Assembly (NCBI GenBank): GCA_964604825.1
Contig: CAZSAL010000005.1
Location: 21,749 to 85,748 of the forward strand
Length of the DNA stretch: 64,000 nt
Direction of reading: 5' to 3'
DNA from: CAZSAL01 sp964604825
GTDB taxonomy: Bacteria; Elusimicrobiota; Elusimicrobia; 2-01-FULL-59-12
This document shows, in pieces, positions 1 through 8,414 of the stretch. The notes under the pieces are model-generated. The model saw nothing but the letters and a program-made list of their open reading frames with translations. It searched no databases and was not told the DNA's origin. The translations under genes and the position numbers were made by a program. The number at the start of each line of letters is the position of its first letter. Positions within the stretch are counted from its first letter, which is position 1.

Positions 1-1
1 C

Positions 2-1117
2 GCTTTCGGGCGCGAGGATTATTCGCCGCGCGAGCAGAGCACATTTATCGCGAACACGCTCGTCAGCGAACATGCTGCGCTGTTCGGCGAGGTGGCCTTA
101 CGCAAAATTCCCGGCATCCGGCTCGAACCGGAGCCTTACCGGCGCCGTCAGGAGATGTTCGGCATAAACGAGCCCTGGTGGCCGCAGCCGGGCGCTGGAA
201 CTGCCGGGGCAGGCATCGGTTCTCCGGAAACGCCCATCTTTACGCTTCTGCCGACGGAAAAACTCGTCAGTGTCGGAGGAGTTGTCCAAATAGTTTACAG
301 GGTCCGGGATCGCCTCAACCGCACATTCATAGTCAAGGAGCATAAGAACGATCCCATTAAGACCGGGGGCCGGTCGCTCTGGAAAACGCAGAACAACCCT
401 GTGCGGGAGATGGCCGGATTCTATCTTGCCCGCGCCTTGAAGGCGAATGTCTGCGATGTCCTAGTCCCGTCCGAGGCCGAAAGACGATGTCTGGCGCGCC
501 TGATTGGGGCGGAAACGGATGATGTGTATCTGGTCCGATCCTGCCGGGACTATAAAGCCGGAGATCCGGCAGTCTGCCAGAAAACCTTCGGTCTGGCGTT
601 GACCCGTGCGCTTGGAGTTTCCTTGTTCCTGCGCCGGTTTGATTTCCACAGGGGCAATCACGGGTGGATCGAGGATTCGTCCACGGTTATGCATTTTGAC
701 TTTGAACAGGGGTTTCATCCGGACAGGGCCGACATGGAGACTTTCACGCGATCGTTCATCGCCAACTATTTTGGGTGGGACGTTAACAGCCTGCCCTGGA
801 TAAATGATTTATTGAGCTGGCTGGATCTGCCGGAACTGACGAGGACGCTTGAGGATATCGAAGCGCTGGATGTCGATGCGCTGCAACGGCAGGTTGGGCC
901 GGTCCTGCCGGGAAGCGAAACGGAGCTGGAAGAAATTTTCAGCTTCATGCGCGACCGGCAACCGACGATCCGCGCCGATGCGCGGGCTTTCTTTGAGAGT
1001 TTGTTTGCGCGCTACGAAGAAATCCCTGACAGGGAGCAGGTGGGAATACTGCTGAGTAAAATCCTGGGCGCTGTCATTCCATCTGCCGCCAGTTCATCCC
1101 TGAAGGCGGCCGCATGA
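2..1117 (+). CDS. Kinase-fold protein (PI3/4-kinase- or HipA-like), 5' end outside window
   Basis: The frame is open from base 2, so the gene probably starts upstream; a GTG at 92 is the first possible start inside the window but the residues before it look coding. The protein has a lysine-bearing strand (TFIVKEHK, near 331), a catalytic-loop-like FDFHRGNHGW (about 637-666) and a metal-binding-like HFDFEQGF (about 692-715). The order K ... HxGN ... DFE resembles protein-kinase-like folds of the PI3/4-kinase or HipA type. The substrate cannot be told. It overlaps the next gene by ATGA, so the two are probably translationally coupled. The C-terminus ends SLKAAA, nearly matching the LKAAA end of the downstream protein. 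Confidence 0.6.
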   Translation, partial: AFGREDYSPREQSTFIANTLVSEHAALFGEVALRKIPGIRLEPEPYRRRQEMFGINEPWWPQPGAGTAGAGIGSPETPIFTLLPTEKLVSVGGVVQIVYRVRDRLNRTFIVKEHKNDPIKTGGRSLWKTQNNPVREMAGFYLARALKANVCDVLVPSEAERRCLARLIGAETDDVYLVRSCRDYKAGDPAVCQKTFGLALTRALGVSLFLRRFDFHRGNHGWIEDSSTVMHFDFEQGFHPDRADMETFTRSFIANYFGWDVNSLPWINDLLSWLDLPELTRTLEDIEALDVDALQRQVGPVLPGSETELEEIFSFMRDRQPTIRADARAFFESLFARYEEIPDREQVGILLSKILGAVIPSAASSSLKAAA

Positions 1118-3972
1118 TGATCCGCAGATTCACCGCGGCTCTGCTCGCGGCGGCGCTTGCCGCGCAGACGGCGGCGGCGAGTTATGAGTTCCGAGCAATG
1201 AGTAATGAGTCGAGGGAATGCTCCGGAGTCTTAAACCACCAACTCATAACTCGGCACTCAGCACTCGGTACTGTTTTTGACGATCAGGCGCTTGCCGCCA
1301 CCTCTTCATGTTGCAGAAACCTCTGGGGGAGAACGCATCCTTTTATCAGCCGTCTTTTGGCCGGACATGGAAGATCTGGCGCTGAAATCGGTTCGCGCGA
1401 AAGAAAGATAATATTCCGGGATTTCATCGCTAGAATTTCACGGGGAGATGCCGAAGCTGCAGACGAATTTTCCTTGATTCTTGCGGATCCTGATGCCGAT
1501 ATCCATATCGTTATTGAAACGATAATGGTGTTGGGCTTTAACGCCGCCGCAGTTGCGCCTGTTCTCCCTGCTGGTTTTTTTGAAAATCTGGGGATGTTCC
1601 TGCAGCGACCGGATTTGCATCCAGTCGTACTGTGTGCAGCGGTCATATCGGGAGCTGTATTACGGACTCATGTCCCGTCTGAATCGTCTTACCGTCCATT
1701 AAAAATATTTGAGGACGTGTTATCCCATCCCCTCGCGGATAGGCGGGTGCTTGCGGCAGCGCTCTGCGCTTTGTATTCGTTTTCCTTCGGCCTGCCTGAA
1801 TGGTTTTCTGACGACACAATAAGGGCCGTCAACGGATCATGCGCCAATGTTTCTGCCGAAGGAGAAACGCGTTCCCTGGCTGGGTTGACGCTGAGCGCTC
1901 TGGCGCGGCAGGGGCATCACCTTGCTTTCGAGTGCCTGCAGGAACTGCGCGGGAGACTGCCGCAGGCAGAACCTGCATTTTCCCTGGTTCAGCGGGCGTT
2001 GGGATTAGTCGACGCGCCCGTGGGACTTCCGGAAGAACCATTACCGCCGATCACCGATTTGATCATTGTTAATGACTTCGAAGCCAGGCAGCAGCCCCTC
2101 CTCGACGCGCTCGTTTCCTTCGTCGATGGAAAAGGAACGATACATCGTCTGCAAAGGTTTCGGACCACTCGACGAGTGCTGAATCGAAGGCGGAACGCTC
2201 CCGCGCACGTAATTTTGACGGGCGGCAGGTTGAATGACTGCCTCCGGCGCCAGATTGAACAGATCATGAAGGAGACTGCGCGCGGACCGGCTGGGACGAA
2301 AACCGTTGTGACAATGCCTCTCGGCGCGGTGTCGATGGCGCCGCTGGATAATATCGATGTCGCGAAAAATGGTCTGGCCGCAGCGCTGGCGGCGATGTCA
2401 AACGACCAATCGGTTGCGGGATTCATTGTGTTGGGACAGATCGCATCTTTCAATATCGAACCGGCAGTCAAAGTAACCATCGCCGAGAACGGGCGGATCC
2501 TGCGGAAGTTGAACCCCGCAGGCACGCGCGAGATGATTCTGAATTTCGTCTCGGATGAAGCGCTCCTCTGGCGGATGCTCGGCCGGGACGCGGCGGCGGA
2601 CGGAGCGCAGGCTTCGCGAAAAGTCGCGCCGGGTTCGCCGCTGGGAGTTTTTGAGCTTCTGCTTCGCGAAGACCGTCCTTTGTCGAAAGAAGAGATCTGC
2701 AGGTTTCTGGAACGAAAACCGTCTACGCTCGCGCCGGATTTTCGCGCTCTGGTAAATCACCTTGGATTCGCAGAGTGGATCGAGGAAGGCGGAGTTAAAA
2801 AGATTCGTCCCACATGTAAAACGTATCTGGGCATCGGCTCGGCCTTGGGGGTTCTTGAAGACCTTTGCCGCGACGGCAAACGGCATTACCGGCCCAGCGT
2901 CGCGGAACTCGGAGAGGCGAAGGAAAATTATCAGACTCTGCGTAGAAGAGAAAGTTATGAAATGCGGCCTTATGAATGGTATACGGCTGCTACCGGAATG
3001 CTTCTGCCGAGCGTCCGTGCGGCTAAATTCCTGTTGCTGAGACTGGCCTCCCATTTTGACATCCCGGAATCAGTGGAGTCTGTGTTGACCAATTGGGAAG
3101 CGGGAACTTATGAACAGTTTCTGTCCTACATAGTCCAAGAGGAAAGGTTGCTTCCAGAGATCCGGCTATACGCTCACGGCCTGTTAGATCCGAGGGAGAA
3201 CGATCCCCGCGTAGTCGAATTGTCCCGTCAACTTTTGCAAAGCAGGCATGCCCTGCCGGTTGGCACGCTTATAACTGAGAATTTTCCCTGGTGGCGTATG
3301 GAATCCTGGCGCGATGAACTTGTTAAGGTTTACGCTCTGGCGGTTCTGAATGTCATGCTCGATGAACTCGGCCGCAGGCAGATCGTCGACCCCGGCCGGT
3401 GTATGTTTATTCGTAGTGCGATCATGAAAAAAACCCGATTTGTGCGGCTTGGATATGGAGATGCCAATGCGGATTTTCATATTGATCCCGTAAATATATT
3501 GCGGAAATATACGAACTGCGGAACCTTATTCAATGGGCTTGGCCACGAAATCGGGCATAACATACTGACTCTCATCCAGGGCCAAACAAAACCAATAGGG
3601 GATGTGCTTCATGAATTGATTTCTTATATGACGGGTTATGCTGTCTCAATTATCCTGGGATGCGACCAGGATATTAATTTTTCCCGTGGAAGATTCCGTC
3701 TTTGTTTCGAGAAGATGCGTGTTTCGGACACTTCACAAGTAAAGGATCCGGATCACACCCGCGCCGCGGCGGCGGTCTATGAATTTTTGACCGTTTTAGA
3801 GGAAGCTTCTCCGGAAGACGCTCTTGGCCGTTTCGTCGACCTGTGGAAGACGGCTCTATCTTATCTGTTCAATGGCAGACGCGATATTCCGTCATCTGCT
3901 GACCTTGATTTCGAGCATGTCCGGCAGTTCCTGCTGGATAAGGCACGACATGGATTGAAGGCAGCCGCATGA
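1114..3972 (+). CDS. Large exported protein with HEIGH metalloprotease-like motif
   Basis: A 952-residue protein beginning with a signal-peptide-like segment (about residues 1-23). A palindromic repeat (1179-1272) encodes roughly residues 23-52, followed by FDDQALA. The middle contains an alpha/beta segment (about residues 310-420) and a possible winged-helix segment starting LSKEEICRFL. Near the C-terminus, GLGHEIGHNIL (about 3538-3570) fits the HExxH zinc signature, with a downstream HELISYMTGYA helix that could supply a further ligand. I do not recognise the family. It starts inside the stop codon of the kinase-like gene, suggesting a two-gene operon. Function is unknown; a zinc peptidase role is inferred from the motif alone. 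Confidence 0.65.
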   Translation: MMIRRFTAALLAAALAAQTAAASYEFRAMSNESRECSGVLNHQLITRHSALGTVFDDQALAATSSCCRNLWGRTHPFISRLLAGHGRSGAEIGSRERKIIFRDFIARISRGDAEAADEFSLILADPDADIHIVIETIMVLGFNAAAVAPVLPAGFFENLGMFLQRPDLHPVVLCAAVISGAVLRTHVPSESSYRPLKIFEDVLSHPLADRRVLAAALCALYSFSFGLPEWFSDDTIRAVNGSCANVSAEGETRSLAGLTLSALARQGHHLAFECLQELRGRLPQAEPAFSLVQRALGLVDAPVGLPEEPLPPITDLIIVNDFEARQQPLLDALVSFVDGKGTIHRLQRFRTTRRVLNRRRNAPAHVILTGGRLNDCLRRQIEQIMKETARGPAGTKTVVTMPLGAVSMAPLDNIDVAKNGLAAALAAMSNDQSVAGFIVLGQIASFNIEPAVKVTIAENGRILRKLNPAGTREMILNFVSDEALLWRMLGRDAAADGAQASRKVAPGSPLGVFELLLREDRPLSKEEICRFLERKPSTLAPDFRALVNHLGFAEWIEEGGVKKIRPTCKTYLGIGSALGVLEDLCRDGKRHYRPSVAELGEAKENYQTLRRRESYEMRPYEWYTAATGMLLPSVRAAKFLLLRLASHFDIPESVESVLTNWEAGTYEQFLSYIVQEERLLPEIRLYAHGLLDPRENDPRVVELSRQLLQSRHALPVGTLITENFPWWRMESWRDELVKVYALAVLNVMLDELGRRQIVDPGRCMFIRSAIMKKTRFVRLGYGDANADFHIDPVNILRKYTNCGTLFNGLGHEIGHNILTLIQGQTKPIGDVLHELISYMTGYAVSIILGCDQDINFSRGRFRLCFEKMRVSDTSQVKDPDHTRAAAAVYEFLTVLEEASPEDALGRFVDLWKTALSYLFNGRRDIPSSADLDFEHVRQFLLDKARHGLKAAA
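1179..1272. repeat. Palindromic repeat, family G, in frame after signal peptide
   Basis: The left part (GAGTTATGAGTTCCGAG) and right part (ACTCATAACTCGGCACT) form a long imperfect inverted repeat with no gene of its own. It is read through in frame by the exported protein, immediately after its signal peptide. Confidence 0.75.
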
Positions 3973-4066
3973 TGATCCCATCACCTGCCTACACGCCAAC
4001 GGCGGGTCATCTCTTCCCCAGGGAATCTCTTTAGTTGAGCGGCGAGATCGACGGAACCCGTTAACT

Positions 4067-4203
4067 GCCTCGCCCCCGTCCGGGGGAGAGGCCGACCCGG
4101 CAGGGTCGGATGAGGGGCCTGCTCAAAATCAGTCTTCGTCGATAATCCCCTCACCCCCGCCCTCTCCCCACAGACGTCTTGGGGGAGAGGGAGTTCTTGA
4201 GAT
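4067..4203. repeat. Palindromic repeat, family A, intergenic
   Basis: The 350-base gap between the HEIGH protein and the toxin-antitoxin pair is mostly this GC-rich inverted repeat: CCTCGCCCCCGTCC...GGGGGAGAGG followed by CCCCTCACCCCCGCCCTCTCC...GGGGGAGAGG. Related copies lie at 20894, 23052, 24715, 25711, 27195 and 35685. A further GC-rich stretch with CCGG-rich arms follows to about 4266; I see no gene in it. Confidence 0.75.
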
Positions 4204-4282
4204 AAACCCCGGCACGCCGGACGTGCGCTACCGGGCGGCGCATCCGGGAGGCGCCGCGGCAGAGTAAATGGTCCTTGTGAAT

Positions 4283-4302
4283 GCGTACGGAATCTGGTAC
4301 GC
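4283..4302. promoter_or_regulatory. Candidate operator of the toxin-antitoxin operon
   Basis: An inverted repeat GCGTAC-8 nt-GTACGC lies 20 bases before the antitoxin start. YefM-type antitoxins are known to bind short palindromes over their own promoter, so an autoregulatory operator is a reasonable inference. Confidence 0.45.
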
Positions 4303-4322
4303 TTTTTATAGAGGTGATTTGA

Positions 4323-4564
4323 TGACCACATTAACCGCCACCCGCGCCCGGGCTTCCCTGTACAAACTTCTGGAAAAAACATCAGTCTCTCACGAACCTG
4401 TGCAGATCACCAGCAAACAGGGGAATGGCATTCTCGTTTCTGAAGAAGACTGGCGGGCCATTCAGGAGACGCTGTATCTCCTTTCTATCCCCGGCATGCG
4501 CGACTCTATTCGCAAAGGAATGAAAACGCCTGTAGGCCGCTGTTCACGGAATCCCGGCTGGTGA
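4323..4564 (+). CDS. YefM/Phd-family antitoxin
   Basis: An 80-residue protein starting at the ATG preceded by AGAGGTGAT. The N-terminus MTTLTATRARASLYKLL and the C-terminus SIPGMRDSIRKGMKTPV follow the YefM pattern: an N-terminal DNA-binding domain and a C-terminal tail that wraps the toxin. It neutralises the adjacent toxin and probably represses the operon. The stop overlaps the toxin's GTG start (GTGA), a typical coupled arrangement. The usual acidic C-terminal end is altered here (VGRCSRNPGW), so the last residues may have drifted. Confidence 0.85.
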
Positions 4565-4824
4565 GTTGGGCGGTCGTTTTCACGAAACAGGCGCGGAAGG
4601 ATGCAAAGAAACTGGCTTCTTCCGGGCTCAGGTCGAAAGCGGAAACCTTGCTCGGCGTGCTGAAGAAAGATCCTTTTCAGACTAACCCACCGTATGAAAA
4701 ACTGACGGGAGACCTTACCGGAGCATACTCACGGCGCATTAATATCCAGCATCGCCTGGTGTATCAGGTTCTTACTGAAGAGCGTATCGTCAAAGTGCTC
4801 AGGCTTTGGACGCATTACGAATAA
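4561..4824 (+). CDS. YoeB/Txe-family mRNA interferase toxin
   Basis: An 87-residue RelE-superfamily toxin that would cleave mRNA at the ribosome. It begins with VVFTKQARKDAKKL and ends with the family pattern YSRRINIQHRLVYQV...VKVLRLWTHYE, including the conserved RRI, HRLVY and C-terminal HY. Start is GTG, overlapping the antitoxin stop. Length is typical for the family. It lies directly upstream of murQ, but that proximity looks accidental. Confidence 0.9.
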   Translation: MSWAVVFTKQARKDAKKLASSGLRSKAETLLGVLKKDPFQTNPPYEKLTGDLTGAYSRRINIQHRLVYQVLTEERIVKVLRLWTHYE

Positions 4825-4826
4825 GC

Positions 4827-5801
4827 ATGGCAATCTTCTTCGATCGTCTTTCTACCGAGCAGCCGAACCCCCGTTCGCGCGGGCTGGACCGGAAGTCTGC
4901 GCTGGAGATTGTGCGCCTGATGAACCGCGAGGACGCGCGCGTTGTCGCGGCGGTCAGGCGCGCGGCGCCCGCGATCGCGCGGGCTGCGGATCTTTTCGTC
5001 AGTACGGTCTCCGCCGGAGGGCGGATTTATTTTGTGGGGGCGGGCACGAGCGGCAGGCTGGGAGTTCTTGAAGCCGCGGAATGCCCGCCTACCTTTAATA
5101 CGCCGCGCGGCACGATCCGCTCGGTCATGGCCGGCGGACCGGCCGCGGTCTTTCAATCACAGGAAGGCGCGGAAGACTGCGAAGCGGACGGCAGGCGCGC
5201 GCTGCGGGGCGCGGGTCCGAAAGATCTCGTGATCGGCATTGCGGCCTCGGGAGTCACGCCTTTCGTGCGCGCCGCGCTCGAGGCGGCGGGTCGCCGGGGC
5301 GCGAAAACAGTTTTGTTGACGTGCAACCGGTTCTCCCTCCCCCCTGGAGGGGGAGGGCGGGGGTGGGGGGGCGCATCTGCGACGGACCGACACCCCCCAT
5401 CCTGCACCTTCCCCCTCAAGGGGGGAAGGAATATTGTCGATCTCCTCATTCTGCTCGACGTCGGCCCGGAAGTTCTTTCGGGATCGACGCGCCTGAAGGC
5501 CGGCACTGCCTGCAAGATGGCGCTGAACATGATCACGACTGCTGGTCTTGTGCGCTCGGGCAAGGCGTACGACAACTGGATGGTTGACCTGCAGCCGCGT
5601 TCACGGAAACTGATCGCGCGCGGGCTGCGGCTGATCCGAATCCTGGGCGGAGTGTCCGAAAAAGAGGCGCAAGAACTTTTTAAAGCTGCGGGCGGGCGCG
5701 TGAAGCACGCGATACTCATGGCGCGAAAAAAGATTTCCCGTCAGGAAGCGGCGACGCGGCTCAAGTCAGCGAAAGGCTTTTTGAGAAAGGCATTAGGATA
5801 G
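4827..5801 (+). CDS. murQ: N-acetylmuramic acid 6-phosphate etherase with in-frame repeat insertion
   Basis: MurQ cleaves the D-lactyl ether of MurNAc-6-phosphate to give GlcNAc-6-phosphate, a cytoplasmic step of peptidoglycan recycling. The SIS domain shows FVGAGTSGRLGVLEAAECPPTF, then IAASGVTPF and PEVLSGSTRLKAGTA, all family hallmarks. A start at ATG 4827 is preferred over an upstream TTG (4806). Between TCN and DLLILLDVGPEV the conserved core is interrupted by about 30 residues rich in Gly and Pro, encoded by palindromic repeat B1; the frame is kept. Neighbours (symporter, L,D-transpeptidase, NamZ) support a cell-wall recycling role. Whether the enlarged loop allows activity is unknown. 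Confidence 0.93.
   Translation: MAIFFDRLSTEQPNPRSRGLDRKSALEIVRLMNREDARVVAAVRRAAPAIARAADLFVSTVSAGGRIYFVGAGTSGRLGVLEAAECPPTFNTPRGTIRSVMAGGPAAVFQSQEGAEDCEADGRRALRGAGPKDLVIGIAASGVTPFVRAALEAAGRRGAKTVLLTCNRFSLPPGGGGRGWGGASATDRHPPSCTFPLKGGRNIVDLLILLDVGPEVLSGSTRLKAGTACKMALNMITTAGLVRSGKAYDNWMVDLQPRSRKLIARGLRLIRILGGVSEKEAQELFKAAGGRVKHAILMARKKISRQEAATRLKSAKGFLRKALG
5332..5430. repeat. Palindromic repeat, family B (B1), inside murQ
   Basis: CTCCCTCCCCCCTGGAGGGG at the left and TTCCCCCTCAAGGGGGGAAG at the right form two hairpins around a G-rich/C-rich centre. It resembles 7528-7620 and 26358-26392. It is read in frame by murQ. Confidence 0.85.
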
Positions 5802-5913
5802 GGATTCCTTGGTTGTCACCCTCGCGGTAGTAAGCGGGGGTTCATGCAATGAGGAATACCTATTTGATGGATTCCCGATTACGGATTTTGGGAATGACAC
5901 ACTATAAAATGAT

Positions 5914-6000
5914 ACTTCGTCCCGGCAGGTCGCAGGCCGGGACCCATTAATCAAGATTACTTTTTGATGGGCCCCGGACAACGAATTTCCGGGGCGACGA
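5914..6000. repeat. Palindromic repeat, family D (D1), intergenic
   Basis: Two hairpins: CGTCCCGGCAGGTCGCAGG...CCGGGACCCATTA and TGATGGGCCCCGG...CCGGGGCGACGA. Related copies lie at 17932 and 18590. The rest of the murQ-symporter gap (5802-6038) shows no gene; it lies between convergent genes. Confidence 0.75.
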
Positions 6001-6038
6001 CAAAAAACAAACGGATTTACGAGACGACGTCAACAGAA

Positions 6039-7508
6039 TCAGGCATCGCCGTTTTCCATCCCCGGCCCGAAAACCCACCCGATCAGCATTGTTCCCGCAG
6101 TCCCGATAATGATCAGCCAGGTCCAGCCCAGCGGCATGATCCGCATTTCTGAAAGTATCAAAAGCGCGGCGTTGATCGCCGCCATCACGGTCATGCCGAT
6201 GATGTTGGCGCGGTTTGCCCTGCGGCCGGTTAAAAGCCCGAGCAGGAATACGCCCAGCATCGAGCCGAACGTAACCCCGCCGATTTTGAAAGCCAGCCAG
6301 AGGAATTTCTGATAGAAGCTGAAGCCGTAGGCGATCGCCGCGATCAGCGCGGCGAAGACTCCCACGCAGACGCGCGAAACCTTCAGGTAGTGCGCGTCAT
6401 CTTTGCCGGGACGGATGACGGGTCGGTAAATATCGTTGACGAAAGAGGCGGTCAGCGAGGCGAGCGGAGTGTCCAGGCTCGCCAGACCGATCGCGCCGAG
6501 AAGAAGTCCGCGCAGGCCCACAGGCATGACGCGGCCGATGAAGTAGGGGAAAATGGCGTCGAGCTTCTGCGGCAGCGGCACGCCCGGGTGCGTCTGAAAG
6601 AAAGCGAAAAGGCTCACCCCGAGAATCAGGTAAACGGCAAGCAGCACGCCCGAGGCGACTACGGTTGCGGCCATGGTTTTCTGGCTCAGGCGGCGCGTTT
6701 CCACGGTGAGCAGGCGCTGCATCAGCTCGTGGTCCGTTCCGAAGGCCGCCATCGATCCGAAGAAGCCGTTCAGCACCGCGATCCAGACGATGTTCGGGTC
6801 GGTCAGGAATTTTTTCAGGAAAGAAGAATCGTGAAGCGCCGGTCCCCAGTTCCAGATCTGCATGCGGCCCGCGGCGCTGGAGACGGAAAGCGCGCCGTGA
6901 ATGCCGCCCGGCACCAGGTGCAGGATATAGACGATGGCGGCCAGCCCTCCCAGCAGGTAAACCGAAGTCTGAATTATCCCGGCCCAGACCGCGGCCTTGA
7001 TGCCGCCGTAGATTACGTAGCCTATGGCGACCACGGTGAAAAGGGCGAGCGTCGGAGCCAGGCGCCAGTCCATGAGCACGGAAACGGCCAGAGCCGCGAC
7101 CATGATGCGCACGCCCGATCCGAGCAGCCGCGTCACAAAAAAGAAGATGGTCGCGGTCTGCTGCGTGGCCGCTCCGAAGCGCTGGCGGAGGAAATCGTAA
7201 ATCGTGACGCAGTTGTAGCGGTAGAACGCGGGGATGAAAAGGAAGGCGATCACCAGGCGCGCCGCGGCGGAGCCGATGTAGAACTGGGCGTACTCGAGGT
7301 TTTCCATGAAGGCGATCGCCGGTACGGATATGAGCGTCACCGCGCTCACTTCCGTTGCCACGAATGACATGCAGGCCACCCACCAGGGAATCTGGCGGCG
7401 CGCCACGAAAAAGTCCTGCGTGGTTTTGCCGCGCCCCTTGATATAGCCCAGAACAAGGACCGCGCCGAGAAATGCGAAGAGAATAAGGTAGTCAGGCCAG
7501 GTCATCAT
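6039..7508 (-). CDS. Sodium:solute symporter (SSS family)
   Basis: A polytopic inner-membrane protein of about 490 residues with some 13 hydrophobic helices. The family signatures are GRGKTTQDFFVARRQIPWW near the N-terminus, the EVSAVTLISVPA helix and GFFGSMAAFGTDHELMQRLL. Sodium-driven uptake of a sugar, sialic-acid-like compound or MurNAc derivative is the usual role; the neighbouring murQ and namZ make amino-sugar or muropeptide fragments a reasonable guess. I start at the ATG at 7508 because the extra upstream residues come from repeat B2. The substrate is not determined by sequence. Confidence 0.85.
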   Translation of the reverse strand: MMTWPDYLILFAFLGAVLVLGYIKGRGKTTQDFFVARRQIPWWVACMSFVATEVSAVTLISVPAIAFMENLEYAQFYIGSAAARLVIAFLFIPAFYRYNCVTIYDFLRQRFGAATQQTATIFFFVTRLLGSGVRIMVAALAVSVLMDWRLAPTLALFTVVAIGYVIYGGIKAAVWAGIIQTSVYLLGGLAAIVYILHLVPGGIHGALSVSSAAGRMQIWNWGPALHDSSFLKKFLTDPNIVWIAVLNGFFGSMAAFGTDHELMQRLLTVETRRLSQKTMAATVVASGVLLAVYLILGVSLFAFFQTHPGVPLPQKLDAIFPYFIGRVMPVGLRGLLLGAIGLASLDTPLASLTASFVNDIYRPVIRPGKDDAHYLKVSRVCVGVFAALIAAIAYGFSFYQKFLWLAFKIGGVTFGSMLGVFLLGLLTGRRANRANIIGMTVMAAINAALLILSEMRIMPLGWTWLIIIGTAGTMLIGWVFGPGMENGDA

Positions 7509-7527
7509 GGGAGATACTGATAAGTTT

Positions 7528-7620
7528 CCTCCCCCCTTGAGGGGGAGGATGAAGGTGGGGGGATCAGGTGCGGTTTTGAACACCCCCATCCCAGCCTTCC
7601 CCCGTCGAGGGGGAAGGAGA
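7528..7620. repeat. Palindromic repeat, family B (B2)
   Basis: CTCCCCCCTTGAGGGGGAGG...CTTCCCCCGTCGAGGGGGAA, lying between the symporter start and the degenerate transpeptidase gene. It extends the symporter frame artificially at the N-terminus. Confidence 0.85.
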
Positions 7621-7629
7621 TTTTAGGAC

Positions 7630-8412
7630 TCACGTCTTTTCCTTAGAAGGGATCATGATTTTTGTTCCCACGAAGCTGTGGCGGTAAAGGAGCCGCGCCG
7701 CTTCCCGGGAAAGCCCGAGGCAGTAATGCGGATACTGGGCATGATCCGCCGTTTTTACCGGAGGCCCGTGCAGGATCAGCCTGCTTGAGGTGAACATCAC
7801 GAATTCGCCCAGCGCGTTCGAGCGCACGGAAGTGCCCACCTGCGGCGGAGTCCATTCCAGCCTGCCGTCCACCATCGCCGACTGTCCGCGCTCGGGCGCG
7901 GCAAAGCGTTCTTTGGAGACGATGCGCACAACCGCGGGCAGCTTCGCCGCGGGCGCGGATGAGACGGAAATGGCGAAGGCTTCCGGCGGGTAATACCGCA
8001 CGGGGTAGCTTTCCAGCGGCTGGTCGCCGCGCATCAGAGTGATGCGGCGCAGCGCCGGATCGAGATAAAGGTAGGTGGTCATGATCTCCCACTGTTTTTC
8101 CAGCAGGCGTTTTTCTTCCTGCAGGGAAAGCCCGGACTCAAAAAGCCCCTTGTTGGTGCGCGCGAGCTGCGACATGCCGTTTCTGAACTGGTTCACGTCG
8201 TGCAGCTTGAGGTCGCGGAGAGTGGAGTAATGGTTCAGGGCGCCGTTCATCTGGTCTACGGCCTTTTCCTGTTCGACTTCCTGGCGCCCGAGTTCGAGCG
8301 CCCGGCTGACCAGCCATTCCTTGGTCTCATGTATGCCGATCAGAAGGACCGCCGCGGTCAGGAAGAGAGTCCCGCTGCGGGGTGGACGGCTGATGCGATC
8401 AAAGAAGGTCAT
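7630..8412 (-). CDS. Membrane-anchored protein with degenerate L,D-transpeptidase fold
   Basis: A 260-residue protein with an N-terminal membrane anchor (LFLTAAVLLIGIHE), a coiled-coil-like stretch, and a C-terminal segment that lines up with the adjacent L,D-transpeptidase: LILHGPP...YPHYCLGLSREAARLLYRHSFVGTKIMI against LIHGTKN...VSHGCVRL...VGTRVFI. The cysteine and preceding His are retained, but the Gly and Arg of SHGCVR are lost. Its ATG lies 2 bases after the upstream gene's stop, so the two are surely co-translated. I infer a paralogue with altered or lost catalysis, perhaps a partner or regulator; no direct evidence on function. Confidence 0.6.
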   Translation of the reverse strand: MTFFDRISRPPRSGTLFLTAAVLLIGIHETKEWLVSRALELGRQEVEQEKAVDQMNGALNHYSTLRDLKLHDVNQFRNGMSQLARTNKGLFESGLSLQEEKRLLEKQWEIMTTYLYLDPALRRITLMRGDQPLESYPVRYYPPEAFAISVSSAPAAKLPAVVRIVSKERFAAPERGQSAMVDGRLEWTPPQVGTSVRSNALGEFVMFTSSRLILHGPPVKTADHAQYPHYCLGLSREAARLLYRHSFVGTKIMIPSKEKT

Positions 8413-8414
8413 AA

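Noticed and set aside
6390..7367. Long open frame on the plus strand across the symporter gene
   Set aside because: Antisense to a clear SSS symporter; composition is Arg/Gly/His-rich as expected for a shadow frame in GC-rich DNA.
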